Shown here: positions 11,569 through 22,651 of the stretch, one piece after another
How positions within the stretch are numbered: the stretch's first letter is position 1
Layout of the letters: every line of letters starts with the position of its first letter
DNA from: Przewalskia tangutica
Taxonomy: Eukaryota; Streptophyta; Magnoliopsida; Solanales; Solanaceae
Length of the DNA: 64,000 bases
Reading direction: 5' to 3'
NCBI GenBank assembly: GCA_029844215.1
Contig: CM056727.1
Coordinates: forward strand, 23,535,450-23,599,449
Notes under the pieces: generated by a model
Database searches by the model: none
What the model was told of the DNA's origin: nothing
Seen by the model: only the letters and a program-made list of their open reading frames with translations
Program-made: the position numbers and the translations under genes

Positions 11569-14409
11569 AGTCCTTTGAAAAACTCATGAACAAGTGCATC
11601 TTTTATTTTATTCCAACTTCACCTCGAGGAAAAAGGATGTCTTTCAATAGAATTTTAAAAAAGAATGTGCATATTTGGGTTTTGCCTTGTTGACAAAATT
11701 GTTGTCTGCATGTTCCTATCAGCAACTAATGTAACTTTTCTGATTCCACCCTTTCTTATTATCTCAGTATTATGCCTAAATGTGTGCAAATTAACTGATC
11801 TTAACGTCACCGCCTATTGGCTCTGTCAAACCAAGTGACTTGTAGAAAAAAATATGTCTCACAAGCACTAAGGGCTATGCTCAGTTGGTAGAGCAACTTG
11901 CTTACACGCCCACAAATGTTTTTCAAAGGAGTTCATTAAACAATCAAAAAAATTAATCTTGTTAAGAAATGGATGTCTTACTCCTTTACTCTGAGGGAAA
12001 CATTAGCCTCACAAAGGGGTTCGTCTAGTTTGGATGCCCTTAGGAGGTGCCAAATAGACTCATTATTAATTTGAGATCTTGATAAGATGAATAGCCAGTT
12101 TATTCAATGCTAGGCAAGTTTCACTGATTTTATTGTCGGGCAATAATCTGGGCCTTGTCTCTCTACCAGCAGTTTTAAGTTTATGTCAGACGAAAAATTA
12201 AAGAATCTAAAGAGTTGAGTATAGCTTTGTCATAGGAGCTGCGATGGATCTTTCACAATGGCAGTTGTCCATTTTGAGGAAGCGGAAAATGGTGTACTTG
12301 CATTCACACACAAGCATTATGTTTTTTTTGTTATTACATAAGCAGGATGAGATTAAAAGGTGGAAAATTGAACCATCACGTTGTTAAAAATTCAGATTGT
12401 CAATCAATTGAACTACTAAAATTCCTCTTATGACTTGTTTTAATATATAATGTTTGAAATTTTTTTATTTTATAAATTCCATGTACTAACAATTATGATT
12501 GATTTTTTTTATTTTGCGCCTCATACAATTCTCATTTAGCCACTCTTTCTTAGACGAGAATGTAAACAGAAACATTCCTGTACAATCTCACGACCTGATG
12601 GTTAATGACATTTGTCAATATGCTACCTTCTATTTACTATGATCATCATAGATTGTTAATACGTGCATTGATTATTCACGAAAATATTTTCCCTCGCACA
12701 CCAGATTATGGGGCCAAAATTATAGAGAAGCGGGATCCGAATGTAATCATCATTCTTCAATGAAATAAGTTTTAAAAAATTGGTAAACACTTGAACTCTA
12801 CCACTTTCATTCAAATCATAGATAAAAAAGTTGAGACTTCCGTCAAGAATATTTTGCTAAAAATTGTGTTCACGCATGGTAGAAAAAGAAAAAAGATTGG
12901 TGTGGTGAGTTGACATGTCATGTGGCTAACGAAGGGGGGGGGTTAAATTTGAGCCTTTTTTTATAACTTTAGAGATATATATGGATTGATAATATAATTT
13001 AATGATATATATATGTATGAAGTATAATGAAGGATAATATTAAATCTTTTTCAATGGTAAAAAGGCAAATATGATCCTTTTCTCTTCTATTTTTCCTCCT
13101 GTCTCTTCCTTTCACTCACAGCATCCCAGAAAAGGGATTTTTTTTTTCCTTTTCTAAGAGCATACAAAGACAGGATCGGGTTGTCCCGGCCCATGGCTAA
13201 CCTTAGTTTAGAATGACACTTGTTGGACGTCAAAAGAACAACCCATTGACAAACGGGCCATTTTATAACCAAATCCACTTGCTGACATAAATGTTTCCAA
13301 AATCAGGTTGCAACCGCAGATAACTTGAGCCACCAGCACCTCATCTTTGCTTAAAATCAAAACTGTGATTATGTGAACATGCGGTAGCCATAATGTTCTG
13401 ATTTTTTTAAATCTCATTGAACTTTTTCTTTTCTTTTTATACAAATTGTTAATTCACGTTATTGTTAGCTTTAACAAGACATGAAGAGGACATATAACAA
13501 CACATCTATATAGGCAGAATTTCAAACAAATGATTATACGAGCAAATAATTACAGCAAAACAATTACTGTATAAAAAAGATGCTATAACAAAACATGTGA
13601 TAAGTGTAAGTTAGCAACAAATACTTATTAATGAGGACATACAATAACTAGAAGAAAAAGAAAAAAAATATCTTGCGTTGGATAGGCCTACTACCTACTA
13701 AAGGGATAGAGAGGTTCATTGTCGATTATCAAGATACTCAGAACCCCAAAAATCTTTTATAAAGGATGTACATGAATAGAGAGATCCTTGGATAGGCTTA
13801 CTAGAGTAGAGAGGTCCCTAGCTGTCTGACAAACTCAACATCTCTCATGATAATAGGACATACATCAGTAAAATTGGCGTTGGAAAGAGATCTCTAAGTA
13901 AGTACACATACTAAATAGATAAAAAGGTTCTTACTAAGAAACTATCGACAATAAAGATTCGAACCCATAAGACTTTTTCTGGAAGGGTAGAGAAATCTCT
14001 ATAAATAAATGTAGAGAACCCCGGACACATAGACAGAAAGAGACCCACACACTTCCATCTCCAAATCACAATACACCAACCACAAGTATATGAGCCATAC
14101 ATATCTCAATCATTTCATATTAATATAGGTCCACCATACTAAAAGGTTGTCGACTATTAAGTATTAACCCAAGATATTTCAACTATCTCAGCACATAATT
14201 AGTTTCATGAAATATAGAAGCTATCAACTATAAAAACTCTAATCAAGACTTATATAAAGAGCCGAGAAATCTCAACCATCTCATCACATAATTTCATCAA
14301 AATATATCACCATAAAGGCATTAGGGCTTGCAACACAAGATTGAAAATCTCTCTTTCCACATATTAATCTATCTCAAAATAAATGTAGAAAACCCCCATA
14401 CACAGAGAC
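11567..14409. other. Intergenic, no gene seen
   Basis: This lies between CUL4 and the F-box gene. It contains a short tRNA-like box A stretch near 11872-11894 (no box B) and AT-rich DNA. From about 13660 there is degenerate repetitive sequence with recurring GAGAGGT/ATAGAGAG motifs. A segment at about 14010-14090 is a diverged copy of the DNA flanking the SINE at 14421. Confidence 0.6.
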
Positions 14410-14420
14410 AGAGAATGACC

Positions 14421-14625
14421 AACCCGCAAGAGAAAGCCACAGAAGAAGAGATATGATCGCAAGGTCACGAGTTCGAACCCCTGCATAAACTTTTTGGTTG
14501 AAATCACATACTATTGTGGTTAATCGATCGACGCGTGGTTGCGCTATCATACACCGATTTATATGCGTACTCGAAAGAATAGCGGTTGCGGGTTCCTTCG
14601 TCAAAAAAAAAAATCAAAAAAAAAG
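14421..14625 (+). mobile_element. tRNA-derived SINE with target-site duplication
   Basis: There is a strong box B (AGTTCGAACCCC at about 14469), a long body, and a 3' end GCGGGTTCCTTCGTC followed by A runs. The 11-bp direct repeat AGAGAATGACC flanks it (14410-14420 and 14626-14636). The same 3' body occurs inverted at 51701-51820. Confidence 0.8.
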
Positions 14626-14738
14626 AGAGAATGACCCACACTTCCATGTCCAAATCACAACATTAGTGTAAGTATAGGAGGAGGTTAAAAGGATCGGGCA
14701 CTCATTCTGTTCCTCTTCTATCAGATCTGAGTGGAAGA

Positions 14739-15803
14739 ATGATTTACCCGGAATCCATTGACCATGTCGACCGTTTACCCGACCCGCTTCTCCTATTAAT
14801 CTTGAACAAGATCGGAGATGTGAAAGCTTTAGGTCGTTGCTCTGTAGTTTCTAGAAGGTTTCATTCCTTAGTTGCTGAGGTAGACAACGTTGTTGTCCGG
14901 GTGGATTGCGTCATCTCCGATGATAATTCATCTTCTTCTAGTAACAAATCCAGACACCCAATTTCCTCCCTATTTCGCCTTGTCTTTTCTGGTCTCCTCA
15001 AATCTATTACTCAATTCATTTCCATTTCGCCTCGACGTCCCTCTTCTTCCTCACCTCTCTTTAATGATGATTTCGATAACAACTCCGTTACACATCACTC
15101 ACCTACACAAGTTCTTAAGAATTTCAACGACATTAAGCTACTACGGATCGAATTGCCTAGTGCTGAGCTAGGGATAGATGATGGTGTGTTGCTTAAATGG
15201 AGAGCTGATTTTGGATCCACACTCGATAATTGTATTATACTTGGTGCTTCCTCAGTGACTGGACCTGTAACGAGCTGTATTAGTCTTCCAAAAATTGATG
15301 GAAATGGAGATAACGATAATGGGAGCATACCCGATTCATTTTACACTAATGGGGGCTTGAAGTTGCGCGTGGTGTGGACGATTAGTTCCTTAATTGCGGC
15401 TTCTGCTAGGCATTATCTGCTGCAGCCTATAATCGCGGAGCATGAGACGTTGGATAGTTTGACTTTGGCAGATGCAGATGGACAAGGAGTGTTGTGTATG
15501 AATAGAGAGCAATTGGAGGAGCTGAGAGTGAAGCCTCTCTCGGCTTCTTCGGCTTCCAAAAGGACTTTGGTTCCGGCATTGAATATGCGATTGTGGTATG
15601 CCGCACATTTAGAGTTGCCTGATGGAACAGTGCTCAAAGGGGCAACTTTGGTGGCGATTAGGCCGAGTGAGCAGCAGCCCAAGAAAGAGGTAGTTGGAAC
15701 AGATGGGAATTGGGTGGGAGCCGCATTTGAGGAGCCTTATGGGACAGCTGTTAGGATGTTGGTGAAAAGGAGGACTTACTGTCTTGAGATGAACTCCTTT
15801 TGA
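14739..15803 (+). CDS. F-box protein, At5g46170-like
   Basis: This uninterrupted 354-residue frame starts at the first ATG after a plausible 5' leader and ends in TGA. An N-terminal F-box (about residues 8-48) begins DHVDRLPDPLLLLILNKI and contains LGRCSVVSRRFHSLV. It should bind a SKP1-like adaptor in an SCF ubiquitin ligase. A Ser/Asn/Asp-rich linker (about 62-120) follows, then a conserved C-terminal half without LRR or Kelch repeats, ending in a basic-hydrophobic segment (RMLVKRRTYCLEMNSF). This layout is that of the small plant F-box group containing At5g46170 and At4g18380; its targets are not evident from sequence. It lies 3.3 kb downstream of CUL4 on the same strand and faces the hydrolase gene tail to tail. 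The intronless CDS fits the group, from memory. Confidence is high for F-box protein and moderate for the exact orthologue. Confidence 0.9.
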   Translation: MIYPESIDHVDRLPDPLLLLILNKIGDVKALGRCSVVSRRFHSLVAEVDNVVVRVDCVISDDNSSSSSNKSRHPISSLFRLVFSGLLKSITQFISISPRRPSSSSPLFNDDFDNNSVTHHSPTQVLKNFNDIKLLRIELPSAELGIDDGVLLKWRADFGSTLDNCIILGASSVTGPVTSCISLPKIDGNGDNDNGSIPDSFYTNGGLKLRVVWTISSLIAASARHYLLQPIIAEHETLDSLTLADADGQGVLCMNREQLEELRVKPLSASSASKRTLVPALNMRLWYAAHLELPDGTVLKGATLVAIRPSEQQPKKEVVGTDGNWVGAAFEEPYGTAVRMLVKRRTYCLEMNSF

Positions 15804-17868
15804 CTATTAGGATTAATGCTGGTTGGAGGTAACTCCTTATCCTTGTGTATGTTGCCAAAACTTGGGCTACATAATCTGTAGATTGCTGTCATGTCTCTAT
15901 ATGGATCACTAATTTGTATTGTGTATGAGCCTTAGATTTGCCATCATTTATGAGTCGTCCATTGGGATTACGGATTCTTGAATCTATTTGGTTGCAAATG
16001 TTGTTGGTCAAGATGTTTTGTTACTTCTGTGGGGTTGTACCTATATTTTTTTCTCCTGTCCCTGCTACCACTTTTGAAGCTAGATGTAATACTGATTTGT
16101 AGAGTTCCCTAACATATCTTTTTATTTAGATTCTCCCCTCAAATAACTGTTTTAATAGTGCATAATCTTCAGCTGCAGCCTGCAATTACTACATTCTTAA
16201 TTTTGGTCTGGTATCTCGTTGGTTGCACCTTATTATGTGCAAATGCAAGGATAGAATTTCTGGAATGACTTTAAGGTTTATATTTGTCTTTGTTTGAGAT
16301 CTGTTTTTGTTGCTCAATTCCAATGGTTTGGCTGCATTTTAATAATACGTTGTTGCCACTGTCTTCAGTTCTTTTTTGCTGTGTTCAATTATGTGTTTCT
16401 AGAGGACGCACAACAGAAATTACTTTTCTGTTTGATAACGAGAAAGAACTGGGATTACAATTGTTTATCCACTGATGGAATGTGCTGGTTCATTATTTGA
16501 GTGTTGAATGATTGTCTATTAGAGCATTCACTAACAGTTCTCCTTTTTGCAAACTCTGCTGTCTGTTCATGATTTTGTTAATATCATATGTATATAGCAA
16601 AAATCTAATGTGATATGCGCATATGTTGATTTTCTTTTGGTCAGGGAACGCTCAGACCCTGAGGAAATTGGACCAACTCATACTTGAAAGCCAAGAGGAT
16701 GATTTTGTTATGAGCTAGCGTACTCTGAATTAAGGCAGCCTTGCTTCTGGAGATAAAATACCAGTTAGCCATTGTTGAGCTTTGGATCAGTCAGTGTCAC
16801 TTTGTTAGAAGGATGGATGATAGGCATCTGCTTTTGTTTTAATTTTGAGCATATGCTTCTAAGATTGCACAAATTGCTTCTGGAAGATGTTATGAGAGTT
16901 TTGTGTCTTTTGACTTTGTAGCCACACTCATTTAATAGTTACCTATCTGTGAATATTGTAGTTATGCATAATCTTATGTGATGTCATGTACCTTAAGGTT
17001 CATAAGTAACGAAATGTGCGTTCTTGTTGCATTCCCTATTAGTTTATTTACTTATTGAATTTGCAGCTGGCTCTAGGTAAATCAGTAAATAACCTTGTCA
17101 TGCTCTTTAAATTTTGAGCTGTTAGCAGCTTCCGTTAATTGTTGATATGATTGCCAGCTGACTTTTGCAGGATATAAATATGGTAAAGAGATTCCAATCT
17201 GATGTTAAAATCTTCTATAAATAACTTTCACTGAATACTTTTTTGTCTTTGTTGTGATTTGAACCTTAATTCCCTAGGCTTGCATCTTTCATCAACTGTT
17301 GGGTCACAACATGTGCTATGTAGTAGGATCTAGTTAAATGTAGACAAAAGTGATGGATCTCAATTCTGATGTTAATTGCACCATACAGACCTTTGCAGGG
17401 AATCAGCCATATCAAATTAACGAGCCAATGTATTGGATACCCTTTTAGCTTATCCCACAGTTTGTGCAATGAAAATCAATAAAATTCACTCAGATGTCTT
17501 AATTTATTCATTATTATCTCCTTGCAATGACTAGTTATACGTGTTGATGCTTCCCCCTCTGCGCACCCCAACACTTGTGAAGGCACGAGAATTTTACGGA
17601 AATGTTGAATAGTTTAATCAAGTTTCAACATATGAGTTAGAACTTAGAAGTAATATAGGTTGCGTTTACCGTATAGTCGTCCATCTCTTTGCACGGCTAG
17701 AAGAACAAAGTCATATTTTGCGCAAAGGCAGCTTCTGTAATTAAATCTGCTCCAGCAAATATATTCTTTATAACATGATTTACAAATCAATATCCTCTGT
17801 ACATGAAGATCAATCAAAGAAGTATAGCATACACTTTTGATCTCATTCAAACAGAAGGACTAGAATAA
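15804..17868. other. 3' UTR of the F-box gene and convergent intergenic DNA
   Basis: There is no further gene between the two convergent stop codons. A donor-like TTGGAG|GTAACT (GT at 15829) and an acceptor-like TTTTGGTCAG (ending 16644) could bound a 3' untranslated intron of the F-box gene. The T-rich sequence between them fits an intron. This is inference without transcript evidence. Confidence 0.4.
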
Positions 17869-19020
17869 TCATGTAACGACGTTTTCTGCCACTGGCAATT
17901 GGCTTAGCCAAGGAAGCAACTTTTCATGGACAAGATCGGGTCTGTCATCATGAGGGCAATGTCCCACACCTTCCAAAAGAAATAGACTCACATTTGGTTT
18001 TTGAGAAGGTAAGGATGAGAAGTACTTACCAACAGGGCCATCAATTGGGGTAAATGGATCTTGATCACCCCATAAGACAAGGATAGGTAATGTAATTTTT
18101 GGGATCAACTGCACAGGGTTCGGCCCCGGTGGACCTGTCACAATGGACACAAAAGCATCGAGTGCGCCTTCAGCATCTGCTGGTGTCCTAATAATGTCCA
18201 CCAGATCTTCATCCACAGATTCCTTATTCCCATACACAGACAACAAGATGTTCTTTAGATTTTCCCTCTGTTTGACCCGATTAAAGATTGCGGAAGCTAT
18301 TGATTTTTGGTTCAATAAGAAGTCAACAAGCCAGAGTAAGGGAAATAATAACTTAATCCTCCAATCGTCAACAATTGCCTTGTTATTCATGCCTCCAGCA
18401 CAGTTCAACAAAACAAGCCCTTGAATGGATGTTTGAGAAGGATCTTCAGCAGCTATTACACAAGCAAGGCTTCCGACAGAGTTCCCTACCAATACGGTTG
18501 GTCTTTGAATAATTTCATTCACGAAATCCAAAATTAACTGAGCCCAAGTTTCCATGGTATATGCAAATCCTTCTGGCTTGTCAGAATCACCGAAACCAAG
18601 GAGGTCAATAGCATAAACTGTGTAATTTTGAGCAAGTGTCGCAATGTTCCTGCGCCAATGGGAGACAGAAGCGCCAAAACCATGAACTAGGAGTAGCGAA
18701 GGCCGAGAAGAGCTGTTGCCGCGCGCTTGATAACTCAAGTAATTTATGTTGTAACCTCTCCATACCCAAGTTTTGCACATTGTCTTAATCTCATTCACCT
18801 CAAGTGGTAACGGTTCTTCCTCCTTTGAGACAATGGCGGAGGTAGAGGAGGCAGAGCATTTGACACTGCTAATAGTGATACACCTGGACTTGCTATAACT
18901 ACTTTGAAGACCAATGTTCAAATTAAAGATGGTGCGATGTTCCTTCTTTAAAATCCCGGAGGCAGCAAATGGTGATGAAGGTAGAAAAACAAGGGGAGAA
19001 GCACGAACAGCAACAGCCAT
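17869..19020 (-). CDS. CLD1: Chloroplast alpha/beta hydrolase, chlorophyll dephytylase-like
   Basis: This 383-residue single-exon frame encodes an alpha/beta-fold hydrolase. Residues 1 to about 55 are rich in Ser, basic residues and hydrophobics and poor in acids, as in a chloroplast transit peptide. The hydrolase core shows the oxyanion HGFG (113-116), the nucleophile elbow G-N-S-V-G with Ser181, an acid in WGDQDPFTP (probably Asp321) and the catalytic His354 in GVGHCPHDD. The closest family I recognise is Arabidopsis At5g38520/CLD1, a thylakoid enzyme that removes phytol from chlorophyll during photosystem II repair. Pheophytinase is a more distant relative. Substrate assignment is inference from family resemblance. 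The ATG at 19018-19020 is the first in frame and opens the transit peptide. A GTTGCAG just upstream on the minus strand could be a 5' UTR acceptor. I cannot tell whether the lack of introns is normal for the orthologue. Confidence 0.88.
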   Translation of the reverse strand: MAVAVRASPLVFLPSSPFAASGILKKEHRTIFNLNIGLQSSYSKSRCITISSVKCSASSTSAIVSKEEEPLPLEVNEIKTMCKTWVWRGYNINYLSYQARGNSSSRPSLLLVHGFGASVSHWRRNIATLAQNYTVYAIDLLGFGDSDKPEGFAYTMETWAQLILDFVNEIIQRPTVLVGNSVGSLACVIAAEDPSQTSIQGLVLLNCAGGMNNKAIVDDWRIKLLFPLLWLVDFLLNQKSIASAIFNRVKQRENLKNILLSVYGNKESVDEDLVDIIRTPADAEGALDAFVSIVTGPPGPNPVQLIPKITLPILVLWGDQDPFTPIDGPVGKYFSSLPSQKPNVSLFLLEGVGHCPHDDRPDLVHEKLLPWLSQLPVAENVVT

Positions 19021-19895
19021 TGTTTTCCCTGGTCTTCTGAAGCTTCTGCAACTAAAGGAAGATAAATAAGATGTTTTCTTTTTGAAGGGTTGGAGAAAAC
19101 ATAATATTGAACAAAGGATGGTAATCTATGAGGTGAAACCCATACTCCACAGGCATAAGGTATCCTAAAACATATACTTAAGAATTATGATGGATACAAA
19201 AAGAACCAGAGTTCTCATCAGTTAGAGGTGCATTTTTATAAGAAAACCACATCTAAGGAATACCCAGCCTAAGAACAAGGCAGTATGGCGATAAAAAAAA
19301 CCTTCCTTTTCAATGAGATTCACGAAGATTTCTGTTTAGACGCGTTGAAGAATTAGAGAAAAAGCACAAACAATTTAAAGAAATGACTGCACAGTACAAT
19401 CTCCAACATATGAACACAAATTGGTGAGATATTTTGCATCTATCGCCATGCGACAAGGCTGCATCAGGTAAAAGTTTCAAAACATGTCATCAGACAAAAA
19501 AGAAAGAGTCATCTACACTAGAAATCCCTTAAGATGCCAGAAGTATCCATCCACTAATATCCAAATATGAGCATTTAATTTTCATCTGGACTGAATTATG
19601 AGCTCTCTTTTAACTCCATAGCAAAATCCATCCATACTTATCCTTGTTAACTCAGAGATTGGGATTAATTCATGAATTATAGTGTAGATAGGCATGGATC
19701 AGGTATGAACATGTATTACCACATCAAGTTGTCCCAGAATTTTCTTCAGAGTTAGTGCAGTAGACGAAAAAAATATACAAACTACCTTTAGAGGTGTGAT
19801 TCATTTTATGTTTGATTGAATAACAAATTTTCCAACCAGTCCTGCATAGTTAACTCCTAAATTTGTAGTCTTATTGGCTGCTGTTATCTTTAACT
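19021..19895. other. Upstream region of the hydrolase gene
   Basis: This presumably holds the 5' leader and promoter of the minus-strand hydrolase gene. I see no unambiguous TATA box on the minus strand and no other gene. A large LTR-like repeat begins at its left-facing far end. Confidence 0.5.
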
Positions 19896-19896
19896 G

Positions 19897-21469
19897 TAGG
19901 TGTTTACGTCGGGTTCGTACACGCAGCGGAATTTGAAAATTTATGTTTCAAACCCGACGACGGTCGAACTGCAGTACGATATAATGAAAAATACAAACAC
20001 AAAGTAATATGTAAAACTTTGATCGAAGACTTACATTGTTGTAGCAATCAGCCAAGCAGTTGAATCTTTGTGTTCTGTGTAGTCCGAGGGTGCACACGCA
20101 AACGTCCCTCGATTTGTAAGTTCTGGAAACTATGATGTAATTTGCTAAGTCCGGAATGCTAGGGATTCTGACAGAGCTTTAGAAGAGATTTACCTCTCTT
20201 AGGTTTGGTGTATCTAGAATGGGAGGTAAGCCTTCTATTTATAATTGTAAACAGAGGCTTTAGGGTTTCGGGCGGGCCGCCTAAACCCTGACCGACTAAA
20301 ATTCGGACCGCCGAATCGCTAGGCACCGCGCCCAAAGTAAGTGGCACCGCATGCTCGTGCTGCTTCAAACCGCATCTGTCTCAATTTTCAGCCATTTCCC
20401 ATTTCTAATGTCCCGGTCATCAACCGAACATTTAGGTATAATCTCCTTCTAACTACATCCTTCCATCGACGGAACATTTGACTTAGTGTTACCCTTCAGG
20501 CCTTTACATATCGTCACTAATAACATTAGGATCTTCACTAACTCCTATCACACTAAGACGAACCCAATATGTAAAGTTTAGCTACACAAAATATGTGAAC
20601 TGAACCTATATGTGAGAAGATAAAATTCTTTCATTCATGACACACTCAATCAAGCTTAGGACCTGTCAAGTGTCTATCCAAATGACTTGATTATTATAAC
20701 TCATCTATATTAGTTGACAACAGGACCATGTCACAGACATGTCCATTGCATTGGCCAATGACTTAGTCAACCTAATACCACATGAGTATCTGAGTGTTCA
20801 CTCGAATATGTATTCAAGGAATGAATCTTAATCTTGGCTCAAATACCACCTTTAATCTACTTCGTAATGCACCCAAAACAAGCCGCGTCTCAACCTATAA
20901 GGCATTTGAGCGATCAAAGTACATTACTGCGTAAACAAGATGATACTGACCTCAAGTCTAAGGACTTTTATCTCCCACACGTCAATGACATTATAGACAT
21001 ATAACAAAACAGTACATCAACAGGGCATACCAATACTTCAACAAGTATCCATGTGTCCATCACGAGTTGCCATAACTCGTAGCAAGTGAGACATACTACA
21101 TCCCCTAAGAATATGATGCAGACCGCATGTCGACGTATCGCATATCATCGGTATCCCAATTTCGATGATCATTAGTCGAGGTAATTTAAGAGTCACGTTA
21201 TATCATTAATTCTCACATCATTAATAAACACGTAACCTCTAGGGATGCATTTATAAAATATTATAAACAATCAATTAATAATTCAACAAATGCAAATGAC
21301 ATAATATTAATCACCATTAATATAAATACGAATGTGTATAAAGTACATTGTGTCCTAATACAGATTGTCTCTAGGACATACATATACTTTCATACATATA
21401 CTTTCATTAACATCATAGATGACAGGTGTAGCTTATAGTACTCATATGCAGATTGTTACTCTCCAACAA
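19897..21469 (-). mobile_element. Probable solo LTR, minus orientation
   Basis: On the minus strand the unit begins TGTTGGAGAG near 21469 and ends CACCTACA near 19897, so it has TG...CA ends. A minus-strand TATA-like CAATTATAAATAGAAGG lies at about 20230-20247, so U3 would be the right-hand 1.2 kb and R-U5 the left-hand 0.35 kb. A GC-rich block sits at 20265-20360. I found no clear 5-bp duplication, and the right boundary could instead be 21475. No internal retrotransposon sequence adjoins it. Confidence 0.6.
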
Positions 21470-21475
21470 TTCCTA

Positions 21476-22650
21476 CATCTTTCACTTTCCAAGATAAAAC
21501 TCTTTTTGACTCCAACACTTTAAAACAACTAACATCGAGCCTAAAAAGCCATTAGTAAAACTTGATCCTGTTGGCAGTCCCTGAAACCTCTAACATCTAA
21601 ATTTAGTCCATATGTACCTTCCTGTTCCTAATGGTGGTCCTTATACAGTTATACTCCTTCAAAGTTTTTAACCAAACTTTGCTCAATTAGAATTTAAAGC
21701 AATCGTGAGGGGCATATTATTTTGGCCTTCTCTAAAGTTTCAAAATGAGCTATCATGGCTTATCCCCTTTGTTGGTCTTACTTTGTTTGTGCTTTGTTTT
21801 GAGCCGAGGGTCGCTCGGTAACAACAGCTCAACCTGTCAAGTTCTGCGTACACTCTACCCCTCACGGACCACCCGTTGTATGATTTCACTGAATATGTTG
21901 TTGTTGTTGTCAAAATATACAAATATTTAAACAAAAATCAATAAGTGAAACGCAAATTGTAGAACTGAATCATAATCTCTCCAAAGAAAAAATGAAAATC
22001 CTTTAACTTCATCCCAAAAAAAGATAATATATAATTCTAAATTTCAAATGAAATACAAGAACCGAACAGTAAAGAGGAGCAAACCACTATGGAAAGAGAT
22101 TGACAAGTACCTGTGATGAATTGTTAGAATTGAAGTAAGGAGGAAAAATAATCTACAGAAAAGATAAATAGAGCAGTTCTAGGGAGTATTACACAACAAA
22201 GTGATACTTGTGGGCGAGAGAGAGTTTAAGATATCTCTTCAATTTGACACAAGTTCTTTTTTTATTTTTCATTTTACCCCATATTGTTGTGTAACATTCT
22301 TATTTTGCTCTCAAAAGTTTCTGCCTGTTCATTTTTTCCCTCTTCCTACTTTGCTATATTTTTCCTTCTCTAATTCTAAACATATCATCGATTTTAGATT
22401 GACAAAGTGTCTATGTTCTCGCTTACTCACTCCATTTCAAAAAGAACAAAACAATTTCAAGTACCGAGTTTCAAACATTCTAATATAATACTACTTATGT
22501 GTTTCCGATTTGAACATCAATTTGATTCTACAAATTAAATTTTTTATAATTAAATTATTAAAAGCTTTATGAAAATTGAAAACATTGTACTACTAAAGAA
22601 AACATTGTCTAACTCCATATACAATACAGTAATAATGTCATAATAAATTG
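21476..22650. other. Intergenic, SINE fragment only
   Basis: Apart from the SINE at 21801-21910 I see only AT-rich DNA with no supported gene. Confidence 0.5.
21801..21910 (+). mobile_element. SINE with TTG tail
   Basis: The unit begins GAGCCGAGGGTCGCTCGG, continues CTGCGTACACTCTACCCCTC, and ends ATGTTGTTGTTGTTGT. This is the common plant tRNA-derived SINE type with a (TTG)n tail. A second copy lies at 43982-44107. The tRNA-like head is short or lost, and no duplication is clear. Confidence 0.7.
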
Positions 22651-22651
22651 A

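Noticed and set aside
11872..11894. Possible tRNA gene with box A.
   Set aside because: There is no box B, no paired acceptor stem and no anticodon arm. It is at most a tRNA-like fragment.
19897..21475. A DNA transposon with TGTAGG/CCTACA ends and an ATCTTTAAC/ATCTTTCAC duplication.
   Set aside because: The inverted ends are only six bases and the supposed duplication is offset from them by one base. A TATA box and TGTTGGAGAG start fit an LTR better.
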